From Ideonella oryzae (GTDB lineage Bacteria > Pseudomonadota > Gammaproteobacteria > Burkholderiales > Burkholderiaceae_C), in NCBI RefSeq assembly GCF_024055665.1, contig NZ_JAMXMC010000006.1, positions 62,001 to 126,000 of the forward strand: a DNA stretch of 64,000 nt, given 5' to 3'. Below the pieces are notes generated by a model, which was not told the DNA's origin, did no database searches, and was given only the letters and a program-made list of their open reading frames with translations. Of this stretch, positions 30,522 to 38,716 are shown piece after piece (the first letter of the stretch is position 1; the number at the start of each line of letters is the position of its first letter). The position numbers were made by a program, and so were the translations under genes.

Positions 30522-31199
30522 TCAGTTCTTGCGGGCCAGCAACCCATTCGACAGCACCAGCACCGAGACCGACAGCACCGAGGTGACCAGCACCAGGGCC
30601 AGCGCGATGTCGTCCTCGCCGGCCTGCACCGAGTCGTAGATGGCCATCGACAGGGTCTGCGTCTTGCCCGGGATGGAGCCCGCCACCATCAGCGAGGCGC
30701 CGAACTCGCCCATCGCGCGGGCGAAAGCCAGCAGGGTGCCGGCGACGATGCCCGGCCCGGCCAGCGGCAGCGTCACGCGCAGGAAGACCGACCAGGGCGA
30801 CTGCCGCAGGGTGCGGGCCGCCGCCTCCAGTTGGTGGTCCACCTGGCCGAAGGCCGCGCTGGCCGACTTGAGCACCAGCGGCAGGGCCACGATGGCCGAG
30901 GCCACCACCGCCCCGTGCCAGCTGAAGATGATCGAGTAGTCGAGGTGCTCGTGCAGCCAGCTGCCCAACGGGCTGCGCCGGCCGGCGGCCAGCAGGATGG
31001 CGTAGCCGATCACCGTGGGCGGCAACACCAGCGGCAGCATGCAGATGGCTTCGAGCACGCCCCGCCCGGGCAGCTGGGTGCGGGCGAAGACCCAGCCCAG
31101 GCCCACCCCGAAGAACCAGGCCAGCGCCGTCGCCACGCCCGCCACCTTCAGCGAGAGCCAGAATGGGGCCCAGTCCAGGGTCTGTAGGGTTTGCCACAT
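30522..31199 (-). CDS. modB: Molybdate ABC transporter permease ModB
   Basis: 225 aa from MWQTLQTLDW, with about five membrane helices and the EAA-type loop EAAARTLRQSPWSVFLRVTLPLAGPGI-like segment, then RAMGEFGASLMVAG. Unusually it is the first gene of the operon. The ATG lies one nucleotide from the ModE-type box and has no Shine-Dalgarno sequence; an in-frame TTG at 31232 lies inside or upstream of the box. Initiation may therefore be leaderless or use a weak site. Confidence 0.9.
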   Translation of the reverse strand: MWQTLQTLDWAPFWLSLKVAGVATALAWFFGVGLGWVFARTQLPGRGVLEAICMLPLVLPPTVIGYAILLAAGRRSPLGSWLHEHLDYSIIFSWHGAVVASAIVALPLVLKSASAAFGQVDHQLEAAARTLRQSPWSVFLRVTLPLAGPGIVAGTLLAFARAMGEFGASLMVAGSIPGKTQTLSMAIYDSVQAGEDDIALALVLVTSVLSVSVLVLSNGLLARKN

Positions 31200-31200
31200 T

Positions 31201-31224
31201 CGCTGTATTTTGACGTATATAACG
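31201..31224 (-). promoter_or_regulatory. ModE-type molybdate operator before modBACD
   Basis: CGCTGTAT-N7-TATATAACG, the same 8-7-9 layout as the box at 26739 and 20 of 24 positions identical to it. It directly abuts the modB start, so Mo-ModE would repress the transporter when molybdate is plentiful. Confidence 0.85.
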
Positions 31225-31274
31225 AAGGACAAGCAAACCGCGGGCCAATGCCGACCCGCCGTCGGTCGATGGGG

Positions 31275-31727
31275 TCAGTGAGGGTGCACGCCCAGGCCAC
31301 CCACGGTGGCAGCCGGCAGCGGCATGGGGGCGGCCGCGGTGTCCTCGGGGGCCTCGAAGCACTGCGCGTGGTCCGAGCAGACGGCGCAGCTGGGCGACTT
31401 GCAGATCAGGATCTCGGCCTGCTGGCAGAGCTGGCGGTAGAAGAACTTCTTCCACTTCATGTCGCCGGTGTTCAGCGCCACCAGCGAGGGGAACCAGTGG
31501 CGCAGCAGGGCCCCCAGCTCGCCGCGGTGGGCCAGCTGCAGGTCCTGCCAGAGGTGGTCGTCGCCCAGGCAGGCCACGGCCACCGCCTGGGCCACCAGCC
31601 AGGCCATCTCGGCCGGGCCGGCTGCCGGGTCGGCATGGGCCAGCAGCAGGCCACGCACATCCTCCACCTCATCGCCCCGGCGGGCCAGGCGGTCAGCGAA
31701 GTCGGTGCGCAGTGCCGGCTGGGCCAT
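31275..31727 (-). CDS. nifQ: Nitrogen fixation protein NifQ
   Basis: 150 aa. NifQ donates molybdenum for FeMo-cofactor synthesis as a Mo-Fe-S carrier. Family marks are MKWKKFFYRQLC and the C-terminal Cys pattern C-x4-C-x2-C-x5-C (CKSPSCAVCSDHAQC). Last gene of the nifN operon, beside the molybdate transport genes. It starts 3 nt after fdxB ends. Confidence 0.92.
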   Translation of the reverse strand: MAQPALRTDFADRLARRGDEVEDVRGLLLAHADPAAGPAEMAWLVAQAVAVACLGDDHLWQDLQLAHRGELGALLRHWFPSLVALNTGDMKWKKFFYRQLCQQAEILICKSPSCAVCSDHAQCFEAPEDTAAAPMPLPAATVGGLGVHPH

Positions 31728-31730
31728 GGC

Positions 31731-32036
31731 TCAGACCTCGGCCGCGGCGTGCGTGTAGCACTTCTTGGGGCAGATCTTCGCGCAGGCGGTGCAGCCGATG
31801 CACAACTCCTGGTGCGCGATGGTCATCACCTTCTTCTCGTATTCCTCGTCCTCGTCGTCGTCCAGATCGACGTGGATGCGTTCGCCGTCCTCGGTCAGAC
31901 CGACCAGTTCCAGCACGCCACGGGGGCAGACCTTGAAGCAGCGGCCGCAGCCGATGCACTTGTCTTCGTTAAGTTCCTGCACAAAGGTGGGCGTCCATTC
32001 GGCGCCGCTGGGCAGGGTGACTTGAAAGGCGGACAT
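31731..32036 (-). CDS. fdxB: Nif-specific ferredoxin III (2x[4Fe-4S])
   Basis: 101 aa with two C-x2-C-x2-C-x3-C cluster motifs (CIGCGRCFKVCP at about 27-38, CIGCTACAKICP near 79-90), separated by a very acidic stretch (DLDDDEDEEYEKK). Typical of FdxB encoded downstream of nifENX, a probable electron donor to nitrogenase or FeMo-co assembly. Confidence 0.93.
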   Translation of the reverse strand: MSAFQVTLPSGAEWTPTFVQELNEDKCIGCGRCFKVCPRGVLELVGLTEDGERIHVDLDDDEDEEYEKKVMTIAHQELCIGCTACAKICPKKCYTHAAAEV

Positions 32037-32050
32037 GGTGGGGCTCCGGC

Positions 32051-32251
32051 TCAGGCGGGGGTGGCGTCGGCCAGCGCCTTGCGGGCGGCCATCAGCTTGG
32101 CGTGGGCATCGTGGGCGGTCTGCGCCACCTCGAGGATCTTTTCCCAGTTGGTGGGCAGTTCCTCGGACAGGTCGTGCAGATCCATCTTGGCCTGGGTGGC
32201 CTTGGCGTTGAGCTTCTTGACCTCGGTCTTGAGGGTGTCGATGTCAGCCAT
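32051..32251 (-). CDS. CCE_0567/DUF683-type nif-associated small protein
   Basis: 66 aa, almost entirely helical ([20 protein letters not shown]...), fitting the short two-helix proteins found after nifX-DUF269 in many diazotrophs. Function unknown; a structural relative was reported to bind metal (recalled). Overlaps the preceding gene by 8 nt. Confidence 0.85.
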   Translation of the reverse strand: MADIDTLKTEVKKLNAKATQAKMDLHDLSEELPTNWEKILEVAQTAHDAHAKLMAARKALADATPA

Positions 32252-32732
32252 AGGTGGCCACCTCCTTGTACTTCTCGACCATGCCGACGCCTTCGGCCAC
32301 CAGCTTGTTGCCGGCCTCGGCCAGCTTGGCCAGGCTGGCATAGCCGAAGCGGTGCACATCGCGCAGGTAGCGGTTCACGACGATCAGGCGCCCGGTGGTG
32401 AGCACCGCACGGCCGAAGCCCTCGTGGCTCATCTTCATCATCGGGCTGACCATGCAGCCGGTGGCCCGCTCGATGCACAGCCCAATGGCGTTGTGGAACA
32501 GGTCCACGCGCCAGAGGGTCTCGGGGTCCGGATCGCCCATCATCGGCAGCGCCTTGCGCTGCTCGGCGGTCAGGATGTAGGGCTCCAGCAGCTTGAGGTC
32601 GGGCTTGCCTTCCCAGGTGCCGTGGGTGTCCTGGGCGCGCAGCTGCTTGACCAGCTCGCGGATGAAGGGGTCCTGCTGCAGCAGGGCCTCGTCAGAGGCC
32701 TCCGCGGCGGGGGTCGCGACAGCGTCGTTCAT
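32244..32732 (-). CDS. NifX-associated nitrogen fixation protein (DUF269)
   Basis: 162 aa. DUF269 marks are [16 protein letters not shown], the Trp-containing [14 protein letters not shown], and [20 protein letters not shown]. Always found with nifX. Role in cofactor trafficking is suspected. Four nucleotides after nifX. Confidence 0.92.
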   Translation of the reverse strand: MNDAVATPAAEASDEALLQQDPFIRELVKQLRAQDTHGTWEGKPDLKLLEPYILTAEQRKALPMMGDPDPETLWRVDLFHNAIGLCIERATGCMVSPMMKMSHEGFGRAVLTTGRLIVVNRYLRDVHRFGYASLAKLAEAGNKLVAEGVGMVEKYKEVATYG

Positions 32733-32736
32733 GGGT

Positions 32737-33132
32737 TCACTCCTCGAAGTCGTGGGTCACTTCCTGGCCCTTGACCAGCGCCTTGCGCAGCCAGGGCGGC
32801 GGGGTGCCCTTGAGCACCTCCTGCAGCTTCTCCAGGATGTCCAGGATGGGTTCAGGCTGGGGCACCTTGATCGGGTGGATCTTCATCGCCACCACACGCG
32901 CCGCGCCACTGCCGCCGATGGCCGCCACGTAGAGGATGGCGCAGTCGTGGATGGCATCCAGCTTGGGCGCGAGCTTGTCTTCGTTGCCGTCCTCGGCCAG
33001 GTCCTCGCCGAAGTGGAAGGTCTGCACGAAGCTGAAGCCCTCGGGCGTCACGTCGTAGATCGCCAGGTGCTTGGCCCAGCCGAAGTGGGCGTCGACACGC
33101 TGCTCGTCCTGGGTTGCGAAAGCCACTTTCAT
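32737..33132 (-). CDS. nifX: Nitrogen fixation protein NifX
   Basis: 131 aa from MKVAFATQD. NifX/NafY-type FeMo-cofactor and NifB-co binding domain with [16 protein letters not shown] near the N terminus and [15 protein letters not shown]. It shuttles cofactor precursors between NifB and NifEN. 31 nt after nifN; the frame upstream is not needed. Confidence 0.93.
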   Translation of the reverse strand: MKVAFATQDEQRVDAHFGWAKHLAIYDVTPEGFSFVQTFHFGEDLAEDGNEDKLAPKLDAIHDCAILYVAAIGGSGAARVVAMKIHPIKVPQPEPILDILEKLQEVLKGTPPPWLRKALVKGQEVTHDFEE

Positions 33133-33163
33133 GGCAGGCTCCTCGGGTGGATGGAAGGGAGGG

Positions 33164-34597
33164 TCACACCGCCGCGTCGGCAGGCCGTGCACGGGGAATC
33201 TGGGCCGGCACATGGGCCACGCCGGGCATGGCCGCAGCCACCTGCCCCTGGGCGGCGGCCAGCGACAGCGCCGGCAGCGGCCAGTCGTCGGCGTGGTGGT
33301 GGTGGATCAGGTCGATGAACAGGTTGCCCAGCTCGTAGACGAAGTTGCGCGTGCCGCGGTAGCCAACGTGGCAGATGTGGGCATTGCCGATGCGGTCGAA
33401 CATGGGGATGCCCAGGCGGAACAGCGGCAGGCCCAGGCGCTCAGAGGCCTGGCGGCCGTGCGCGTGGGTGATCAGCACATCGCAGCCGGCCGCCTTGGCC
33501 GCCAGCTCCAGGTCTTCCAGGTCACCGATCACCACCTCGTTGGCGGGCATGCGTGCCAGCACCGGGCTCTGGGTGGTGGTGACGCAGACCGACAGCTCCA
33601 CGCCCATCTCGGCCAGGAAGCTGCCCGCGTCCCACAGCAGGTCGGGCTCGGCGCCGAGGGCCACCCGCTTGTTGCCAAAGTGGAAGTGGCCGTCCAGCAT
33701 CGCGTCGACCAGCTGGCCGCGCTGGCGCCGCCACTTGGCGGGCACCGGCCGGCCGGAGAGCTCGGACAGGCGCTGCATCAGCGCGTCGGTGGCGGTCAGG
33801 CCGGTCAGGCGGTCGAACAGGGTGAAGGGCACGCCGCAGCGCGCCTGCAGCTTCTCGGCAGCCTCGCGCATCTGCTCGCCCAGGGCCAGGCAGTGTTCGG
33901 CCGTGCCCAGGGCCTTCAGGTCGGCCAGCGGCGTGCCGCCCAAGGTGGTGCCCAGCCAGTCGTCCGGGATGTGGCCGTCCAGCGAGCCGGAGACGTCCGG
34001 GGCGATCAGCGGCGTCAGTCCGAAGGACTCGATGATCTCGCGCAGTTCTTCCAGGTCGCCCGGCGTCAGGTGGACGCCCGGCAGCACGGCCACGCGGCCG
34101 GCCACGGTGGGGCGGCCGGCTTCGGGCAGGTGCTTCACCAACGCTGTCACCGCGTGGGCCCAGCCATCCTGGAAGGCGCCCACGTAGTCGGGCGTGGAGA
34201 CGTAGACGATCTCGGTGTCGGCCAGTTCCGGGTGCTTCTGGCGGGCCAGCTCGATGTAGGCCTCCACATCGTCGCCCTTGGTCTCGGTCAGCCCAGTGGA
34301 GCAGATGGCGATCAGCTGCGGCTTGGCCCGCTGGCGGATGTTGAGGATGGCCTTCTCGATGTTCTCGTAGCCACCCAGGATGGTGGTGACCTCGTTCATC
34401 GCCGTGGTCTGCAGCGGGATGGCCTCTTTGAAGTGGCGCACCAGCAGCACCAGGCCGAAGGAGGTGCAACCCTGCGAGCCGTGCATGACGGGCATGCAGC
34501 TTTGCAGGCCCATGAAGGCGTAGCTCGCGCCCAGGGGCTGGCTCATCTTCAGCGGGTTGACCGCACACGCCTTCTTGGATTCGCTGACATGGGCCAT
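33164..34597 (-). CDS. nifN: Nitrogenase cofactor assembly scaffold NifN
   Basis: 477 aa, beta subunit of the NifEN scaffold on which the FeMo-cofactor precursor matures. Homology to NifK is seen in MSQPLGASYAFMGLQSC, MHGSQGCTSFGLVLLVRHFKE and ICSTGLTETKGDD. The ATG follows CAGGAG by a few nucleotides and lies 25 nt from the inferred sigma-54 start. Unlike the usual nifEN pair, it is separated from nifE by a diguanylate cyclase gene on the opposite strand and has its own promoter. Confidence 0.95.
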   Translation of the reverse strand: MAHVSESKKACAVNPLKMSQPLGASYAFMGLQSCMPVMHGSQGCTSFGLVLLVRHFKEAIPLQTTAMNEVTTILGGYENIEKAILNIRQRAKPQLIAICSTGLTETKGDDVEAYIELARQKHPELADTEIVYVSTPDYVGAFQDGWAHAVTALVKHLPEAGRPTVAGRVAVLPGVHLTPGDLEELREIIESFGLTPLIAPDVSGSLDGHIPDDWLGTTLGGTPLADLKALGTAEHCLALGEQMREAAEKLQARCGVPFTLFDRLTGLTATDALMQRLSELSGRPVPAKWRRQRGQLVDAMLDGHFHFGNKRVALGAEPDLLWDAGSFLAEMGVELSVCVTTTQSPVLARMPANEVVIGDLEDLELAAKAAGCDVLITHAHGRQASERLGLPLFRLGIPMFDRIGNAHICHVGYRGTRNFVYELGNLFIDLIHHHHADDWPLPALSLAAAQGQVAAAMPGVAHVPAQIPRARPADAAV

Positions 34598-34632
34598 GGG
34601 CACTCCTGCACAAGCGGGTTCAGACGCTGCAT

Positions 34633-34648
34633 CGCAGGTTTGGTGCCA
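34633..34648 (-). promoter_or_regulatory. Sigma-54 promoter of nifN operon
   Basis: On the minus strand TGGCACCAAACCTGCG has GG and GC separated by 10 nt; the -24 half is near consensus, the -12 half weaker. Inferred +1 at 34622. Confidence 0.75.
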
Positions 34649-34732
34649 GGCTCTGAAAGTGAGCAAAATCAATCACTTGGAAAACTGGGCGGCCCAGGAT
34701 GCCGCTGATCAGGCGAGCATGGAGCGAGGGAT

Positions 34733-34756
34733 TGGCGGATTTGAGACAAAGTCCAC
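34733..34756 (-). promoter_or_regulatory. NifA-type upstream activator site of nifN (variant)
   Basis: Plus-strand reading TGG-N10-ACAAAG followed by TCCAC; 20 of 24 positions are identical to a site before nifE. It lies 111 to 126 nt upstream of the inferred +1. It differs from TGT-N10-ACA by one base. Confidence 0.6.
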
Positions 34757-34838
34757 CTGTGCAGCCTCTGTCACGCCCCGACACCTTCAGTGACCCCCCA
34801 CCCTGCCGAAATAGGGTGAGATCGGAAAAAGACCCACC

Positions 34839-36014
34839 ATGCCCATCGAAGCCCTGTGCGGAATCCAGCTCGCGCTCTATGCCGCGGGATGGGCCCTGGC
34901 CGCCTGGCTGATCGTCGAGGAACGCCCGGCCATGCTGCACTGGATGGCCTATGGGGCCCTGCAGGCGGGTTCGGTGTTCCTGGCCCTGCCGGCCCTGAGC
35001 GCAGGCACGGCCCCGCCGGTGGCCGCCCTGCTGACCTCGGTGCTGGGTTTTGCCGCGGCGGTGAGGGGCCTGGACGTGTTCGTGTCGGGCCGGGCCCGCC
35101 TGGACCGCTGGGGTCTGCCCCTGCTGCTGGCCACGGGCACAGGCATCGCGGCGGTGGCCGTGCTGGGCCGGGGACCAGCCATCCAAGCCCGCTGGGAAGG
35201 CGTGCCCTACAGCCTGGGCCTGTCGCTGATGCTGCTGTCCTATGCGGCGCTCAGCTGGAATCCTTTGCGGCGCAGCCACCGCGCCTGGACCACCACGGTG
35301 CTGCTGGCGCCGCTGTGGAGCACCGCCCTGCTGGGCCTGCTCTCGCTGTGGGGCCGCACCGAGCTCGACGATGCCGACCTGCAGGCCATGCGGGCCGCGG
35401 CCCGCACGCCCAATGCCATTCTGACGATGGTGATGTCGGGCGTGTTCAACATCGCCTTCCTGGTGTTGCTGGTGGGCCGGCTGCTGACCCGACTGCGCGA
35501 AGGTGCCCGGGTGGATCACCTGACCGGGGTGCTCAATCGCCGCGCCATCGAGGAGCGGCTGGAAGCGGCCTGGGAGCAGCACCGGCGCACCGGCTGCGGC
35601 CTGGCCATCGCGATGATGGACCTGGACCATTTCAAGCGCATCAACGACCTGCAGGGCCATGAAGCCGGCGACCACGCCCTGGCCCTGGCTGGCGAGACCC
35701 TGCGCGAGCAGCTGCGCCCCTATGACAGCGTGGGCCGCTGGGGCGGCGAGGAATTCCTGCTGATCTGGCTGAGCCCGTCGGTGGAGGGCGTGCTGCGCAG
35801 CTGCGAACGGCTGCGCGAATCGCTGGCCCTGCGGGCACATGAGCAGCTGAAGACGCCACTGACCGCCAGTTTCGGTGTGGCCCTGCTGCGTCCCAGCGAC
35901 GTGGCCGAGGTGGACCTGGTGCGCCGCGCCGATGCGGCGCTCTACCAGGCCAAGCGCGAAGGGCGCGACCGGGTCTGCCTGGCGGGACCGGCGCCGGTGT
36001 TGCACGCGGCCTGA
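34839..36014 (+). CDS. Membrane diguanylate cyclase
   Basis: 391 aa. Six or so hydrophobic helices (about 8-215), then a GGDEF domain with DHLTGVLNRRAIEERL, DLDHFKRINDLQGHEAGD and active site GGEEF at 302-306. The RxxD inhibitory site (RPYD, 293-296) is intact five residues before. Makes c-di-GMP. Lies between nifN and nifE, transcribed opposite to both. No sigma-54 site was seen for it. Confidence 0.92.
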   Translation: MPIEALCGIQLALYAAGWALAAWLIVEERPAMLHWMAYGALQAGSVFLALPALSAGTAPPVAALLTSVLGFAAAVRGLDVFVSGRARLDRWGLPLLLATGTGIAAVAVLGRGPAIQARWEGVPYSLGLSLMLLSYAALSWNPLRRSHRAWTTTVLLAPLWSTALLGLLSLWGRTELDDADLQAMRAAARTPNAILTMVMSGVFNIAFLVLLVGRLLTRLREGARVDHLTGVLNRRAIEERLEAAWEQHRRTGCGLAIAMMDLDHFKRINDLQGHEAGDHALALAGETLREQLRPYDSVGRWGGEEFLLIWLSPSVEGVLRSCERLRESLALRAHEQLKTPLTASFGVALLRPSDVAEVDLVRRADAALYQAKREGRDRVCLAGPAPVLHAA

Positions 36015-36331
36015 GACGGTTCGATCGGGATCATCGGACTGCGGTCAGCGAACTGCGGTCATCGCACTGCAGACGTTGGACTGCGGAGAGGCTGACTGCG
36101 GAGTTGTCCGCGAGGGCGAGGACGCCAGGCACACGTATCTCACTGGCCCGGTCAACAGGGCACACCGATGGCCAGCGGCGGATGGGGCGTGTTCCGCCCG
36201 AAGTCAAGGAGGAGCCCTCGGACACCGTCCGGGGGCGGGGGACATGAGGGCGGGACATGCCCCATCCGCCGCCCCCGCCACTGCCCTGCGCAGGCAGCCC
36301 CTTCAACAGCCCACCACCAGCAACAAAGGCC
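36015..36331. other. Intergenic region between DGC and nifE ends
   Basis: 317 nt between convergent genes. The first third carries a 14-bp-period degenerate repeat. The remainder is GC-rich with inverted GC segments (around 36225-36290) that may form hairpins, but no clear terminator or gene was identified. Confidence 0.5.
36039..36109. repeat. Five-copy degenerate 14-bp direct repeat
   Basis: ACTGCGG occurs at 36039, 36053, 36081 and 36096, with ACTGCAG at 36067, so spacing is 14, 14, 14 and 15 nt. The first two units read ACTGCGGTCAGCGA and ACTGCGGTCATCGC. Iteron-like, but AT-poor and at a gene end. Confidence 0.6.
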
Positions 36332-37777
36332 TCAGCCCGCCGCCGCCTCGCTGGCCAGCTGCGCCGCGTCCTGCTCGCGCAGCAGCGGGTCTTCCAGCTC
36401 CCAGGGCGCCGGCGTGCGCACCTGCGCCCACATCGGGTTGAACAGGGCCTTCTCGATCTCGGCCACCATGGTCACCATGCCCTCGTAGCCGGCGAAGGCG
36501 TGGTGGCGCTCCTGGTTGATGTCCATCCAGGGCATGCGGGCCTTGAGGGCGATGAACTGGCTGCGCCCGCCGCTGAGCATGATGTCGGCCTTGGCCTCGC
36601 GCAGCATGGCGTACATCTGGCGCGGGGTCATGTCGTCGATCATGTGGGCATCGTCGCCCATGATCTCCTTGATCTTGTCCTTGTCTTCCTTGGTGGACTT
36701 CTTCACCGAGGTGCCCACCACCTGCAGGCCGGCCTCCTGCAGCGCCGAGACGACCGACCAGCTCTTCACGCCGCCGGTGATCAAGAGCACCTTCTTGCCG
36801 GCCAGGCGCTCGCGGTAGGCGCGGATGCGCTCCCAGGCCCGCGCTTCCTCGGCGGCGATCAGGGCCTCGGTGCGGTCCTTCAGCTCGGGGTCGGCACCGC
36901 GCTCCACCAGCAGCCGCGCGATCTCGCGCAGCGTGGTGCTCATGTCGGAGATGCCGTAGAACGAGCCCTCGAAGTACGGGATGCCGTAGCGGTCCTGCAT
37001 CCGCGTGGCGATGTTGATCATCGACTTGGAACAGACCATCATGTTGGCCTTGGCCCGGTGCGCGGTGGCGATCTCGTGGTAGCGGCCATCGCCCGAGATG
37101 CAGGACAGGATGCGCACGCCCAGCGCGTCCAGCAGCGGCTTGATCTGCCAGAGCTCGCCCGAGAGGTTGTACTCGCCGATGATGTTGATGTCGTAGGGCG
37201 TGGTGGTCGCCGGCTCTTCGGTGCCGATGACATAGTCCAGCACGCTCTCGGCGCCCAGCTTGTTGCCCAGGTTCTTCGGGCCCGCAAAGCCCGGCGCGTT
37301 GACCGGAATGACCGGCTTGCCGAACTTCTCGGTGGCGCGCTTGCAAACGGCCTCGATGTCGTCGCCGATCAGCGCGGTCACACAGGTCTGGTAGACGAAG
37401 ACGGCCGGCGGGTCGTACTTCTCGACGATCTCGCGGATGGACTTGAACAGGCGCTTCTCGCCGCCGTAGATCACGTCGAGCTCGTTGATGTCGGTGGTGA
37501 AGCCGGTGCGATAGACCTGCGAGCCGCTGGAGGCACTGTGCCGGTTGTCCCAGCTGTTGCCCTCGCAAGCGATGGGGCCGTGCACCAGGTGGGCCACGTC
37601 GACGATGGGCTGCAGCGCGATCTTGGCGCCGTCGAAGGCGCAACCGCCGGCCGCGGCCCCTGGCGTGAGCTGCTTGGTGCAGCCCTTCTTGCGCTCCTTC
37701 TCGCCCTTGCCCTGGTTCTTGTCGCAACCGGGTTCATCGAAGACCTGGGCGATCTTGGCTTTGAGCGACGCGGACAT
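36332..37777 (-). CDS. nifE: Nitrogenase cofactor assembly scaffold NifE
   Basis: 481 aa, alpha subunit of NifEN. MSASLKAKIAQVFDEPGC start with an N-terminal Cys-containing segment (GCDKNQ, KKGCTKQ), [35 protein letters not shown] and MPWMDINQERHHAFAGYEG are NifE-like. CAGGAGG precedes the ATG and the sigma-54 start is 37 nt upstream. Monocistronic here, because the DGC gene converges on it. Confidence 0.95.
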   Translation of the reverse strand: MSASLKAKIAQVFDEPGCDKNQGKGEKERKKGCTKQLTPGAAAGGCAFDGAKIALQPIVDVAHLVHGPIACEGNSWDNRHSASSGSQVYRTGFTTDINELDVIYGGEKRLFKSIREIVEKYDPPAVFVYQTCVTALIGDDIEAVCKRATEKFGKPVIPVNAPGFAGPKNLGNKLGAESVLDYVIGTEEPATTTPYDINIIGEYNLSGELWQIKPLLDALGVRILSCISGDGRYHEIATAHRAKANMMVCSKSMINIATRMQDRYGIPYFEGSFYGISDMSTTLREIARLLVERGADPELKDRTEALIAAEEARAWERIRAYRERLAGKKVLLITGGVKSWSVVSALQEAGLQVVGTSVKKSTKEDKDKIKEIMGDDAHMIDDMTPRQMYAMLREAKADIMLSGGRSQFIALKARMPWMDINQERHHAFAGYEGMVTMVAEIEKALFNPMWAQVRTPAPWELEDPLLREQDAAQLASEAAAG

Positions 37778-37824
37778 GGGGAGCCTCCTGACGCAGTGCA
37801 AGCGTGGTGCGGTGTCGGTCTCTA

Positions 37825-37840
37825 TGCAGCTTCGGTGCCA
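37825..37840 (-). promoter_or_regulatory. Sigma-54 promoter of nifE
   Basis: Minus-strand TGGCACCGAAGCTGCA with exact GG-N10-GC spacing. Inferred +1 at 37814. Confidence 0.82.
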
Positions 37841-37906
37841 GCCCCGCCGCGCCACGGAAGCCGTGGCAGATCAAGCACTTGGCGCCGTGGCGGGACGATC
37901 GCGCCT

Positions 37907-37930
37907 TGGCGTGTTTGCGACAAAGCCCAC
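37907..37930 (-). promoter_or_regulatory. NifA-type upstream activator site of nifE (variant)
   Basis: Plus-strand TGG-N10-ACAAAG then CCCAC, 93 to 108 nt upstream of the inferred nifE start and nearly identical to the nifN site. It lies between nifE and a divergent membrane-protein gene and might serve both. Confidence 0.62.
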
Positions 37931-38063
37931 ATCGGCGGCCTCACCGGGTTTGATCTGGCGCAGAGGCCCACCGGGTGCCACGCAGCCGTCATGCAGACGA
38001 CCCGCAACCGTCACAGCGCGTGGTCACGCTGGCGGGGTTTCAATCTCTGCGGAGCCACACACC

Positions 38064-38690
38064 GTGCATGACTTCCTCGACAAGGTGCGCACCCTGCGCT
38101 GGGACGACCACCGCTACTACCACCAGTGCCGCATCAACCAGACGCTGCACCTGATCAGCGCCTTCAGCTTCCTGCTGGCCTATGGCCTGCTGTTCGTGGA
38201 CCCGGCCGCCGCCGCCATCGTCGGCTGGTGCGTGGGCATGGTCAGCCGCCAGTCGGGCCACATCTTCTTCGAGCCCAAGGGCTACGACAGCATCAACGGC
38301 TGCAGCTACGCGGCCAAGGAAGGCTTCAAGGCCGGCTACAACATGCGGCGCAAGGCCATCCTGATCGGCGTGTGGCTGGCGCTGCCGCTGCTGCTGTGGG
38401 CCCGGCGCGACCTGTTCGGTCTGATCACGCCCAGCACCGGCACCGTCGGCGTGCTGGGCCTCAACGGCTACTGGCACGACCTGGGCCTGCTGTGGCTGGC
38501 CCTGGGCAGCGGCGGCGTGCTGCTGCGCACGCTGCAACTGTGCTTCCTGCGCAGCCCGGCCTGGGGCCTGGCCTGGATGACCAAGATCCTGACCGACCCG
38601 CTGCACAACATCGACGTCTACTGGCGCTCGCCCATCGCCCTGCTGCAGGGCCAGCGCTACGAGCCGATCGACCCGGCCACCGCGCACTGA
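38064..38690 (+). CDS. Membrane protein of unknown function, divergent from nifE
   Basis: 208 aa with GTG start (GGAG 9 nt before; the nearby ATG is out of frame). Begins MHDFLDKVRTLRWDDHRYYHQ. About four helices (37-65, 108-125, 140-165 and a weaker one). A conserved-looking polar loop QSGHIFFEPKGYDSINGCSY lies between the first two. The GHxFFEP string recalls Mpo1/DUF962 fatty-acid dioxygenase-like proteins, but this is weak. Likely nif-associated by position. Confidence 0.65.
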   Translation: MHDFLDKVRTLRWDDHRYYHQCRINQTLHLISAFSFLLAYGLLFVDPAAAAIVGWCVGMVSRQSGHIFFEPKGYDSINGCSYAAKEGFKAGYNMRRKAILIGVWLALPLLLWARRDLFGLITPSTGTVGVLGLNGYWHDLGLLWLALGSGGVLLRTLQLCFLRSPAWGLAWMTKILTDPLHNIDVYWRSPIALLQGQRYEPIDPATAH

Positions 38691-38716
38691 AGCACTGGCG
38701 GGGCCGGTGGGCAGGC

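Noticed and set aside
31205-31240. Sigma-70 -35/-10 pair for modB
   Set aside because: Candidate hexamers (TTGCTT, CAAAAT) are poor and overlap the ModE-type box; not strong enough to list.
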